Shown in pieces: positions 11,191-22,519 of a stretch of DNA of 64,000 nt. The stretch is from Psilocybe azurescens (lineage: Eukaryota > Basidiomycota > Agaricomycetes > Agaricales > Agrocybaceae), in contig JAJIRX010001046.1 of assembly GCA_023853785.1 (NCBI GenBank), positions 62,001 through 126,000 on the forward strand, read 5' to 3'. A program made the position numbers and the translations under genes. The notes below the pieces were generated by a model. That model searched no databases. It was not told where the DNA came from and was given only the letters and a program-made list of their open reading frames with translations. How positions within the stretch are numbered: position 1 is the stretch's first letter; the number at the start of each line of letters is the position of its first letter.

Positions 11191-14010
11191 CTACTTCTTC
11201 ACAATATAAGCCTCCGCTGCCTGAGTCATAGAACACTTCAATTTAGCTGCCTTACGGGTTAGGTTCATTTTATTCTGCCATTTATTTTGCTCCAGCGGTG
11301 GTGAACCGTTTTGAATAGCAATGACCCGTTCCCTGAACCAGTGCTCACAGTCAGGGGTCCATTGTCCGACATTGATCCCAGAGTGGTTCCAGATATTATG
11401 TCGAGGAAACCACGAGACGTCGCGAGACTTGATCTATGAAGCTACATTCAGTTCATATTTATATTCAATTTCCTTGAATTCCATACCTCCGTATCCGGTT
11501 TCGACTTCATAGACACCGCAGATCAGATCTAGCATATCTTGCGAAAGCTTGTCATCGCAAAATATCTGGCCATCACTTTCTAGCACTTGTTGTTTTGCCA
11601 TCGAAGCGCTTCGTGAGAAGGTCCCAATAAGGCTGCCGAATTGGGCAAGATATCCCTGGCAATGCGGGCGACAATACCACCAATGCAAAGAGCAGCACGA
11701 GATTCGGGATTGGCACGGGAGGAGAGCGTGGAGGAGTGTTTGATATGTTGCAAAATCACCGAGGTCAAAATTATATTTTTTCGAGCGACAACCAAGAAGA
11801 CTGCGTGGAGACGACCGTTTTGAAGATGAAGATAATGATGTCCAAAGATCAGATGGAAGAGGTAAAAAGTGCGAAATGGGATACCATGATCGACCAAGAA
11901 ATTTGTAATGTCATAGATATGGGGGCCTAGACTTGACGCATGCATTCCAATGCAGTCATTGCATCTACTGACAAGAGCCAGGATACATCACGGCTTTCGT
12001 GCAGGTTTCGTGGACGGAGAATATAGTGGGGAGCATTGTCAAAATGCTTCACATGGACAGAAACAAAACAAGGTTGCATTTCGGAGAGAGGCGTCATAGC
12101 ATACGAACCTAGGTCCCAAAATTTTCCAGGGATTTCATCAAGAGGCTCTTTAGACACAAGGAGACATCCAAGAAAGTCCTCAATAGGCACCTTGTCCTTC
12201 CACGATGTAGTCAGCTGTCGAGCGCCAACGCTACAAAGAACTTCATCCCAAGAAGTGAATTTGGCCGGAGTAAGTGACTGAGGAGGGCCAGAATATGGCT
12301 GCTCGTCCAGGGAATACCCAAAACAGAAATAGAGAAGATCTTCTAAAGATTTGTCCTGAGCACTTTTAAATGAAGTCGGTTCAAAATTGTTGACTGAAAG
12401 GACGTCCTGTCGTGAGACTGAGAGCAAGTCATCAGTCTCAATTTCCCCATCTTCTGTTTCATTTTGTTTGAGTGAAGACGATAATTCATGCACATTAGTA
12501 ACAGAAGATAGACGAGGCGATAAGGCTTGTTCGAGTGAAGACGATGATTCAGGCACATTAGTAACAGAAGATAGACGAGGCGACAAGGAGACAGGAATTA
12601 TGTTCAGTGGCTGAGTATGGGTGTCACTAGAGGTCGACGTGGACGATACAACATGGGATGATGAAAGGGATGGGCCACCAGAGGAAGGAACTACTGGAGG
12701 CGAAGCGAAGCTGACGGTGCAAGATGGTCCTTCATCGGAGTCGGACTCAAAATCGTCATCCCGTCCCGGAATATCGTCGCCAAAATCACTACAGCAATCC
12801 CAACAATTTGCGAAGGAATCGTAAATCGATTGATGGGACCTGTAGCCGTGGAATGTCTCGTTTGCCGCGTTCCTACTGACAGGTGTTCGAATGCGGTATC
12901 CATCAGTGAGATCCCACTCATATACAATGGGACCTTTTTCCCAATGTACGGTCTCTTTCGCGGCTGCCTTTTCCGCATCTTCTCGAGCGCCGTCTCTTCA
13001 TAGGGTCCTCTTTCGCCTTCCACGCTTCATGATTTCTCCGCCGCTGAGCGAAGAACTCCTCCATTGTTTCACCGTCCCTTTGGCCGCTTCCTGGACAGAC
13101 CGGGGGAAGGGAGCAGACACCCGAGGACCAGCGGTCTCCGTCCGAGGTAGGAGTGGGCGACAGTACTGAATGTGGTAGCTGAAGGTCCTTCAAGACAGAC
13201 GGACGTGTTTGGATAAAAACGGAAAGCCACAACTCAGAAGGAGTCATGAACTCAGGTTGCCGGCCCCAGTAGAACCAGAGAGGGATGCCTGCCTTCATTA
13301 AATAGTTTGAAAGATGAATCCAGGGGCAACGAGAACGACATCAAGGATTACTCCACGTCAACTAGCCTTGAAATTGACGATTGGCGATTCACGAAACATT
13401 GCAAGCCATTCAGCATGCAAGGTGCAGTTGGCAGGATCAGAGAGGTGTACAAGCCAAGAAGGCTTGGAACCCAAACGCGAAGCGATGCCGAACTCGCAGA
13501 GGGCGACAAGAAAAGAAATGTAGGCTGAATATATGATAAATGCGTCCTGGGATACAGAAAAGGCCAACGTTGCAGTCGCCTTGTTGTCGTGTGAGGCGGC
13601 ATACCCATGAAATGAAGGTAACGAGGGACGTTTTACTTTAGCGAGGCTAACACTCGGCTTCGTTGCCTCGAAAAACGAACGGAGATTGTCACCTAAATCC
13701 ACCAATATACGTTCCAAACGCCTTCAACTCTCTGTCATGTCTTCAGAGAGGAAAAACAAAGACCCATTGGTGTCGAACTGGGCGCTTAATCAACGGAAAG
13801 CGCAAGGGCGCTTCAACAGGTGGCCATGGAAGGGTGATGACAGAACAAATGGCAGGTACGGTAAGCCAGCCAGGTCCCAGGAATAAGATTTGAGGGCAGT
13901 GGGGTCGAGATCGTCCAGATTCCAAGTGGATGGAAAGTTGGGTGATTGAGGGGCGACAGACTGATTGGGAGAGGTGAAATACCCGTTTTTGAACACGAAT
14001 GTTGCCGTCG
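11191..14010 (-). pseudogene. CACTA-borne second gene, multicopy mushroom family, broken
   Basis: The minus strand encodes a large hypothetical protein of a multicopy Agaricomycete family that I recognise by motif order but cannot assign a function. From the 5' side: WNLDDLDPTALKSYSWDLAG with YLPFVLSSPF near 13,900; a block at 13,717-13,358 with ISFLVALCEFGIASRLG; AGIPLWFYWGRQPEFM near 13,290; EEFFAQRRRNHEAWKAKED near 13,070; an acidic middle; LVDHGIPFRTFYL near 11,890; and a C-terminus with WFPRHNIWNHSGINVGQW, DCEHWFRERV and a basic tail ending at 11,191. A TAG at 11,434-11,436 interrupts the last block in frame, and a frame change lies near 13,300. It is transcribed divergently from the transposase. 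A DNA-binding accessory role would fit CACTA precedent but is inference. Confidence 0.55.
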
Positions 14011-14119
14011 ATCCTTTATTAAACAGTCAGAAATGTATCGGTTAAATCGACTAAAGAACGCACCCATGATGCAAGTTGACGAAGGTTCACGGATAAGGGG
14101 TGGCAACAAAAAATTTCAT

Positions 14120-14840
14120 GGATGTGTATCCAGTGAATTGATCCGAGAAAGAGTGTACGAGGGCGCCAGCGAAGGAATTCACTGGATGAAATCCAGTGAA
14201 TTATACAAAGAGAAAGATCCTAAAAAGCGGTAAAAGAGTGTACAAGGTGCCAGTGAAGGAATTCACTGGATGAAATCCAGTGAATTATGCAAAGAAGAAG
14301 ACCCTAAAAGCAGTAGCAGTGCAATTCAATTCAGTGGATTAAATCCAGTGAGTTGGGCAGAGGAAAGATGGGAGATGGGCGTGGGCGATGAGAATGAAGT
14401 CGGCAATGATCGACGTTCCCATGTTTATATTTGATTGGTGTGCGCGCTTTGATAAATAACTCCCACCAAGTTCATGAATCGCGACGAACCACTGCTCATT
14501 CCCACTCTCACTCGTCACTTGGATTTATCCAGTGACCTCTCTACCTCGTCTTACCCTGTTTTTCATTCGGATTTAATCCAATGAAATATTCATCACTGCT
14601 CATTCCCACTCTCACTTGTCACTTGGATTTATTCAGTGAACCTCGTCTTACCCTGGTTTTTCATTCGGATTTAATCCAATGAAATGTTTTTCTCATCTCT
14701 GTTAAATGCCAACCCATCGCTGTCTCTAAGCTGTCAGCGCTCATTTTTACTAGGATCTATCCAGTGAAATTTCTGCGTAGCCTTCTCTGTCTTGCCATTT
14801 CTTTGGATTTGATCCAATGAAATGGCTCCTCTAATCTGTC
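14120..14840. repeat. Left cluster of GGAT-N-ATCC palindromes
   Basis: More than eight short palindromes share the core GGAT(2-4 nt)ATCC with different flanking stems. Examples are CACTGGATGAAATCCAGTG in direct units of about 75-85 bp at 14,170-14,290, and CATTCGGATTTAATCCAATG in two 100-bp direct units between 14,490 and 14,690. The cluster lies upstream of the minus-strand gene that ends at 11,191 and faces a similar cluster at 22.5-23.6 kb. They may be promoter elements, transposase-binding sites or ends of a nested element. Confidence 0.75.
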
Positions 14841-14940
14841 GCCCACTGTCGATGCCCGCTCATTCGGTTTTTTCGTGAGCCGTCCCTTGTTCAACTTCCG
14901 CTTTCCCTTTCCGCCCTGCAACTCCTCATCTTCAAGCGCT

Positions 14941-15428
14941 CGCAAGCACGCCCTTGAGATCCTCCAACGCTCTCTCCGTGTCCTTTCTCCTCTTTCTCAT
15001 TATCTCTAGCCCTATCATTACCACCACCAGCAACAACATCCACCCTCCTCGGGTCCACCCCAGCCGCCGCATACCTATGCACCGTCTCCCTATGCGCATA
15101 CATGCTCACACGCTGCCTCAGCTCCTGCAGCCTTGCGATCTTGAGCGGCGTCAGCCCGACGCTGTCTTTGATGTTGAGCAAGTCTGTTTGTAGTGTTGCT
15201 GTGGTCGTGGTCATGGTCGTGGTAACGACGCACAAGGAGGAGTTTGAGGAAGAGGATGAGGATGAAGAGGATGGGATGGACTTGCTCGCATCCAGCACGA
15301 CCTTGGTTATCCGCGCGAAAGACCACCTGACAGCGCGAATGCAGAGGCGTCTGCCCATCCACATTGCGCATCTGGAGGAGTGCCACTGTCGCTGTCGGTG
15401 GCAAGTAGTCAAGAATCGCTCTGGGCAT
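14941..15428 (-). pseudogene. Ankyrin-repeat protein fragment, frame disrupted
   Basis: Two ankyrin-type consensus turns are readable on the minus strand: LLQMRNVDGQTPLHSR near 15,350, and LLNIKDSVGLTPLKIA near 15,150 followed by LQELRQRVSMYAHRETVHRY. The two lie in different frames, so a frameshift or unrecognised intron separates them. A serine run (15,240-15,290) sits between. The sequence upstream of about 15,430 contains stops. Ankyrin repeats are protein-binding scaffolds. With only two repeats and a broken frame this is probably a captured host-gene fragment, but the parent gene cannot be named. Confidence 0.5.
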
Positions 15429-15779
15429 ACATCCACATCCACCTCTGTCTGCCCGCTGACTACGCCCTGCCTATGCCTGTGCCCCGCCGCCACCTAATCC
15501 ACATCTTAGACGCACAGCACTCCATACACGCTGACGCTCGCTGGCAGGCAACGCAGGGGAGGGACAGGGATGCACTGAGGCCGAGGATTATAGACAGCGA
15601 TTATTTTGTGGCTGTTCCCACAAGATCGATTCTCCCCACCTTACTGCAACTCATTCAAAGGACTTCATCGATCTCAGCCTTAGTTTTTGCTATTGGGGAC
15701 ATAGATAACATATCGATTTGGTGAGTCCTCTTCTACAATAACGTCCTTTCAATCTGCTGATGCTACAGTAATTACAGAT

Positions 15780-17463
15780 TCACAGGTAGATCACTGACCT
15801 CTCAACCTTCGACTTCGACTTGCTTTTGTGAATGTTCTCTTTCTCCTCCCCATTCTTGCCTGCCTGTGTCGGTCCATTACTTGTTCCCTCTTCGGCTGTC
15901 CTCTTCATCTGGCTCATTTCCTCAATCATCTCGCGTCGAATGTATTCACGTATTTCAACTTTGTTCAAGCCGTTATGCGAGACACTCAGTGCCGATTTGT
16001 TTCGAGGTGGTATTAATTGATAACCACCCTATATAATGATGAGGTATTTGCTTTAATCATTCTTGTCAGACGTACCTGGCCACTGATGATGCCCACACAG
16101 TAGGCCGCTGCAGCCGCAACAACTATAATATGGAGTAGCCACCTTGTCGTATTGATGAAATAGGACGCCGGTCGTCGTTTACTGGGGTTCTCTGATTGCA
16201 CCGGACTCCACTGCCATATTCGAATTGGAGTTGGTCCCAAGGTACTAGCCGAGGCCGTCGCAATCACCACTGTGCCCTCACAGTCAAACATCTGCGATAA
16301 TTATTCAGCGCTCAGCATTTGGAGATCAAAATACGTGCCAGCCGTACCGCTATTGTTTGTACACCTCCATCTCGAGCATGCTTGATAGTTTGGATGACTT
16401 TTCCTGTTTTCCGCTCAAAGATGTAAACATGTCCGTGGTCACTTCCACCAACGACGGCCTGACACTTATTTGCAAATGCTACACCCTTCGGATATGTTTT
16501 GATAGGGTCCTTTGTAACGAGTGTGCGCAAAAAGTGCCCAGTATCCAATTTGTACAAGTTGAAGCCGTTGCTGACGTTATCAACAATGAATGTTTGATGC
16601 TTTAAATCTATGGCAGCGTTGCCACTGCCGACTGTTTTAGGCCATATTTTGGTTGTGAAGTCTTCGGACTTACATTTTGGATGAGAGTTGATGAGTCGCC
16701 ACCCATTTACCGTCGCCTCCACCATACCTATGCCTGGAGGTTGTCAGTAATGTATCTGATGCATATGTTTTTACTTACAGTCCACCATCGGAAAAGGCCA
16801 AAGACCAGTAAATCTTGTCCTTCATTGTCATCGAAGGCAAGACTTTTGGAATGATATCTTTCTCCTGGCTAAATGCGTTTGAGTGGATCGATACAAGCTT
16901 TCGGGTGCTTGAGTCAAATGACCAGACTTGAACACATTTATCTCTGGTCCCTGTTGCGATACGTGTTGCTGATCCTCCTGAACTCTCAGCTGCCAAGCTC
17001 AATATTTCCCCACCCCGTGCAATTCGGACTGAATGAACCACTTCAAATCGTCGCCGTAGTCTGTTATTCAGAAATATTCTTTCTCATTGTCATTGACTTA
17101 CTTCAGTTTGCCGGTGCTGCAAAAAGACAAGATATCCAAGGGCATTGCCGTAGCAGAGGGTATCGCACCTCTCATTCTGCCGTGTGATCCAACAAACGCA
17201 ACTTACTTGGCCTCGCTCTTGGAGAGGTTGTTGTGGAATAATTAGCTCTTCACGTGTCGTCAGATCCCAGACACGGACACCATCGGTAGCTAACTGCCAT
17301 GTTATTCTATGATGTCAGACAATAAGACAGACTTCTTACCGCCACTAGCAAGTAGTTTTCCGTTTGGAGAAATAGCCAGGCTGATTACTGGACCAGTGTG
17401 ACCATTCAATTCTGCCAGAAGGCGAGGGCGTCGGAGGATAAAATCGAGTAGGTTGGAGAACAT
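15780..17463 (-). CDS. WD40-repeat protein with one membrane segment and charged tail
   Basis: About seven exons on the minus strand encode a WD40-type beta-propeller. The start ATG at 17,463 opens MFSNLLDFILRRPRLLAELN, followed by HTGPVISLAISPNGKLLASG, TDGVRVWDLTTREEL, ATGTRDKCVQVWSFD, VVGGSDHGHVYIFERKTGKV and a final IRIWQW. After the propeller a hydrophobic helix (WLLHIIVVAAAAAYCVGIIS) and a charged tail rich in Lys/Glu end at 15,780. WD40 propellers bind proteins; this one would be membrane-anchored. The junctions exon 1/2 and those flanking MFDCEGTVV keep frame with GT..AG sites, but those near 17,100-17,060 and 16,785-16,735 do not close cleanly, so a frameshift or unusual donor is possible. 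It lies inside the CACTA element and is its best-preserved gene. Confidence 0.65.
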
Positions 17464-17930
17464 CTTGAACTTGTCTCTATTCTTCTGGCCAATGGGTATA
17501 AAAACTATGGTGGCCTTGTTCCGAAGGCGTATGAATAAACCTGTCTACATTCTAAAACCCTGTCCACACGTTGTTCCAAAAGTGAATGAATGTATCCTGT
17601 CTATTGTCCAATCTTAGTCTGGTTGTTATGTTGGATTTACCCTTCCAATTAGATGTCCAGTACTCCACCTCATTTTCCCTTGGCATTATGGATATATCCT
17701 TCTCCATTCCTTGCATCAACTTGGGTCAGCGTCATTAAACATTTCAGCTTATTGTTTGGCCATCAAAAATATTTTCTCTCCGGGTCTACCTTCGACATTA
17801 ACTCCACTTGTGAGCCTCAATTGTTACATCCCCTTCATAAATTCAATCACTATTCAAAATCATTGCAAAATCATCACCAAAATCATCGCCCGACTTCATT
17901 GCCCACTCAGTACTCACTCTCTTCATTATT

Positions 17931-18758
17931 ATGGTTGTACCAAAGACAGCGTCATTGGTAGCAATTACCCTTATTTTGAGCCTGGAGCTCCTCCTCCAAC
18001 ACTACCTATTTTATTGGCCCAAACTGAGCTCAGAAATGAACATGTCGCAACCAAACTGCTTGCACAGGAGGAATTGGGGGCTGGTCCAGTTATCGCCCGC
18101 TCTGATCAGCTCCAAGCATCGCTTCATGCCTTATCCAAAGAATTCCAAGGGCCGCCACCCACCGGATCATAAGCAATCTTATCCAACCACTACACTTGTT
18201 CCTGAAGCGGATTCTAGCTCCACCTCTGATTCCAACTCTGGCTCTGAGTCAGACAGCAGCACAGACACAGACTCATCCGTTTCTCACCCACTCATTTCCA
18301 AGCCTGATGGTGAAGCCGGTCGCCCTGGTCGAGGGGGGCTACAACCTTGAAACTACACTTGATTGGGAACATAAAGAATATACAAGAGTTAAGGTTTGTC
18401 TGCCGAAGACTCTCAATTCTCATACTCTAATTTTGCATACTAGAGGCTTGTCAAAAGCTTATGAAAGATCATCTTGATCCAGCTCGAAGCTTCTCAAAGC
18501 AGTCCTTGTCTGCAATCCGTCATGTTCAACAAGCAGTAAGATTTAATTTATTACTGACTGATATTATTCATTATTAATGCTGTTCTAAAGGCTACGGTTC
18601 AATGTCCAGAATTGAAGAATTATGCCAACTGTTGGCCAGTGGCGGATATGATCCGGTTACAGCTTAAGTACACATCAAGTCGAGCTCAGTCTAAAGCTAA
18701 GCTTGAAGAGGCTCAAACTGGCAAAGTCAACCAACGTTTGAAACGTAAATCTAAGTAG
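17931..18758 (+). pseudogene. Transposon-associated family with PGRGGYNLE block
   Basis: Three exons end in a conserved mushroom family of unknown function often linked to transposons. After a low-complexity Ser/Asp/Glu stretch (DSSSTSDSNSGSESDSS) comes GEAGRPGRGG, then YNLETTLDWEHKEYTRVK. The next exon (18,446-18,536) has KLMKDHLDPARSFSKQ and SAIRHVQQA. The last exon ends WPVADMIRLQLKYTSSRAQ and a basic tail with stop at 18,756-18,758. A run of six G at about 18,336 puts YNLE out of frame with GRGG; five G would restore it. The upstream start is uncertain because two overlapping frames are open between 17,711 and 18,170. Confidence 0.5.
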
Positions 18759-19138
18759 TGCTTGTATATTACTTTAGTCAGTCTTGTTGTATAATACCTT
18801 AATGGTTATGGTGGACAATTGAATCTCTTTTAAAATTTAAAAATTTTTGGAAGACGATATAATTGGCCCAGTCATATGAACATTTAGATCTCTTATTTTT
18901 TTTTTTTTTCAATTTTGGAAGACAATATAATTGGCCCAGTCATATGAACATTAAGTGGAGCATATGAAAAGGCTATATAGGGTAAAGACAATGTTTAGAA
19001 TGTAAAGAAATACAAGGCCAGCGGGTATATGGATATCTAAACAGAAAGGTTCTATCATATCTTACAAAGACTCAGATCCTTCGGGGCCTGCAGCTTTGTA
19101 GCGCTGGTAAAATACCAAAGCTACAACCATAATCAGCC

Positions 19139-19720
19139 TCAAGAACAAAAAGAGTAGCTCGATACATACCGGGACATTAGCCAATCTGAGATGACACTGT
19201 CTCTTCCACGCATATTAACATACGCTGCATTGGAACCAATCCGCATCACAATCGCATCACCCCGTAGGAATGGAGAATGTCCTTTGAGGAGTTTGCGGAG
19301 ACAGTCATTCTTTTTCAGGAGGACATGCCTTTTGAAAAAGACCATATATCGGTATGTGTGTCGTCGTTCAGTAACTGTCACCCTACAGTTGTGGATATAG
19401 GGTTGGGTGGTAGAATTGTCAAGATGGTCCTCTGGAAATGGGGTTCGGGTATGGTGTGCACTGCGGTCACGCTGGCGGAAGTTCACAAGAACTTCGTTGG
19501 GGCTTAATCTTGCTCGCAGAATACAGTCGAGAACGAAGATGAGCCTCGTGGGCCTGGTCTGATGTTAGCACCAATAAATGATATTACACATATTGTTTTT
19601 GACTTACTGCTGGAGAATGAGCAATGTAGATGCGGGTGTTAACCATGGCTAACTCGTGTAAGGATAGAAGACGTTGAATGAAGCTGGCTCCATGAAGTGA
19701 GCAACAGTTATGCATCCTAA
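19139..19720 (-). CDS. Hypothetical transposon-associated protein
   Basis: Two exons are visible on the minus strand. The upstream one contains SLHGASFIQRLLSLHELAM and ends at a GTAAGT donor near 19,610. The downstream one contains ARLSPNEVLVNFRQRDRSAH, FPEDHLDNSTTQP and a C-terminal core GDAIVMRIGSNAAYVNMRG. The last motif recurs in multicopy hypothetical proteins near mushroom transposons. No catalytic motif is seen. It sits between two other transposon-associated genes in the CACTA interior. Confidence 0.4.
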
Positions 19721-20026
19721 GACAATTAGCTCAGGCAATACCCTTTTGGAGTTCGGGGTTGTCATTGGTGGGGCGCTTTACCGCATTCATGCTAGGTCGC
19801 AAGGTCAGGTTCCGTTGACTTAGCGACAATAGGCGACCGCATTGTACTGACAATGATAAAATGAAATATTTGGAACAAAGAAAAATGCAGGTCTTCGATA
19901 CCGATCCATTCCCATCTGAACAAATATCGATGGAAAATAGTTGAAATTTTTGCATAGCCACACAGGGCAATTTACAAGAATATTTAAAGGAATTTCTTGA
20001 AGACTGTGGTCGCAAAATCTACCGTA

Positions 20027-22383
20027 ATGGCCTCTCACAATCATCCCGACGGTGACTTCCTGGTAACAGGAGGACCTGATAAAGCTCTCTTCGACCCAGA
20101 CTCAGAAGAAGACATGGATACCCGGGAAGAGCAAAATGGTGCGCAGGCCCACAATGCGTCACAGGAGCCCTATGTTTTCTATCCAGATCCAAAATCTGTG
20201 CTTCATACTGATAACTCCGTTGTCCTGGGCAAAAGGCACTCAGATGAGAGCGAGACTACAGTAGGCACCCACCCACAAGATATTGTCCTTGCTTCAAGCT
20301 TGTCGGTAGAGGCCATTCCGAGACAGGATGTACCAGAAAAGAGGCGTCACATTGGTCATGAAGTCTCAGCATGGCGGCCAACCTCTAGATTAAAGAACAA
20401 TAGTATCCGCCTATCAAATCAGTTTCGTTCAGGAAAAGCTTATGTTGAAACAGGCTGCAATGTTCCAGCAGACACAAGATGCATTGAATGCACTGTCTGC
20501 TTCCCAGCAGCAAATGGTGGCCGAACGTTCATCATTGCTTGAACGATTGTCGCGATTGGAAATTGAGAAGGAAACAATCCAGGTGTGATAACATTTACAC
20601 AGTGTGACAACACATTTAACGTTGAGCGATGTAGGCACAGAAGGAGCTCGAAATGTCTGCACTGATGCAAAAGACCAACCGCAGTGCGAACAGCAACCAC
20701 CCTGCAACGCCAGCAGATAGACCCCAAGGCGAGCAGGCTCGCCTTGGTTCTTCTATCACACTTAGAGCTTCCACGTCTGATATCCATCCATCCACATCCA
20801 ATGATGCCGTGTCTGTTGATGTGCCCATGTCTGAATCAAATGCTGGAGCACCTGAGCCACCCACAACAGCGCCAGACCCCAATCCCAACCAGACTAGCCG
20901 GCAAGACAGGAATGCGAGAAGTAAACGACCGACGTGGGGCGACATCCGATTAAAAAGGCAAAAAGGGACATTGAACAGAACAAAAGAAGGCTTCAGCTGC
21001 AGGTTATACCGAGGGTAAGATATGTTTTTTTTTGGTCATGAATATTCGTTAAAAATCTTCAGTCCAATCCCGGTGACTCTCAAATAGACGAAGGTGAACC
21101 TGGCGGAAGCGGCAGCGACAAGAGGAACGAGGACGATGACATGGACGGCGAGGATGATGACATGGACGGCGAGGGATGCAGGGAAGATATCCAAGGACAT
21201 GAAGGAAATCGTAGAACTGGCAATTATGACCGCACTCCGGCAATATGGAACACCTCGCAAAGCTGGTAGAACGCATGAACAAAGGCGTCGAAAAGTGAAA
21301 GCGCTGAATGAATGCATTGCACGCCCGAAAAACTGACGGACAGTCGTGAAGAAAGAAATAGGTTCTGTGTGAGTTTTGCGGTCAATAAACAAGGTGCTTG
21401 GCGTCTGATGATATACAGGAACATGTCCGGCTGCTCTTCCAGGAAATTTTCTGATATGAAAAGGAAGAGGACTACACTGCGCACGAGCCTCCGTTGCGAG
21501 TACCATCATCAATTTTGAAAAGTCTTCTGGACCTGGGCCTAATCTGGATGACCTCCTAATGTCCGATATGCGGGGGAAAATCTCTTCCGAGTGGAATGTT
21601 AAAGTGGCAGAACTTTTATTAGAGAATTTCCTAGAGTATAAGAAGGCGAATTGGGAAGGCGACGACCTGACACTTCCTGAACGCAGTGACGCATACTTTC
21701 TGGACCTCATCACCGAGAAATTGGGACGTGTGAAGGGTGGAATGGGGGGCGCACCTGGGCGCGCTTTAAACCTGACGGTTCGGTGGAAACACCTTTTGAA
21801 GTCGAAGCAAGAATGGAAAAGAATAAAGATGGACGTGGTGAAGCCAGTAGGGCTTATTCGAGGCGTGTTCAGGTACGTCGTTAATTTGAAGCCACGAATG
21901 GTCCTGACCATGGATTTTAGAAATATAATCAACATATGCGAACAATCCGCCAGATTATTGAGATCAAAAAGGCTGAAGGGGCGGAGGACCTTGAGATTTG
22001 GGCATGGATTCAGACTGTCGTCCAAAAGCTTGGGGAGGAGGGCACAAGCTCTGACGAGAGTGGAGTGGACGAAGAGACTGGGTACGCTGTCTTCAACGTC
22101 AGGAAAATGCCTTGGCGTCAAAACATCGAGAAATTGCTGACGGCGATCCAACGGGCGGAAGCGGTTGCCAATGCGAGCCGCGATAAACGAGGTGCAAAAC
22201 CAGCCCATAGGATTAGGGCTAATGGCAATCTTAACAGTAGGAGAGACCCAAAGAAAGAACTTCCCCGGCAGCTGTACCGACCCGAAGTGGCTCAAAGAAC
22301 AAAATAAGTATGTCTTGGCCAACCTAAAGATATCGAAGGACAAATTGCAGTGGATCGAGTGGCAAGAACCGAGGAGACGCTCT
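20027..22383 (+). pseudogene. Transposon-associated hypothetical with SSDESG motif, two frameshifts
   Basis: Starting at ATG 20,027 the gene encodes an acidic low-complexity N-terminus, a Ser/Pro/Thr-rich segment (20,653-20,935) with a basic RNARSKRPTWGDIRLKRQK stretch, then a conserved C-terminal half. The latter contains WNVKVAELLLENFLEYKKAN, AYFLDLITEKLGRVKGG, then in another frame TWARFKPDGSVETPFEVEA, and after an intron (about 21,871-21,919) LEIWAWIQTVVQKLGEEG, SSDESGVDEETGYAVFNVRK and KKELPRQLYRPE. The frame changes near 21,745 beside a G run and again near 22,287, where one extra G precedes WLKEQNKYVLANLKISKDK. I recognise the family as multicopy in mushrooms but know no function. A 435-codon open frame on the opposite strand over this region is judged spurious. 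Confidence 0.5.
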
Positions 22384-22519
22384 TGACCGTGGGCGCTGGT
22401 GCACCCTAGTATACCCTGATTTAGTTTATGATATATTAAATTGTGAGAAGATCGACAAACCTCATATTTATTGGTTGACTGGGACCGAGGATAAGACGAA
22501 AGATTCCGGTAAAGGGAAA

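Noticed and set aside
14941..15493. 200-codon minus frame as an intact gene
   Set aside because: The ankyrin signatures fall in two different frames, so one long frame cannot be the real product.
21036..22343. 435-codon open frame on the minus strand
   Set aside because: It is antisense to a recognisable multicopy family on the plus strand, and its translation shows no motif. It is a by-product of codon bias in the sense gene.
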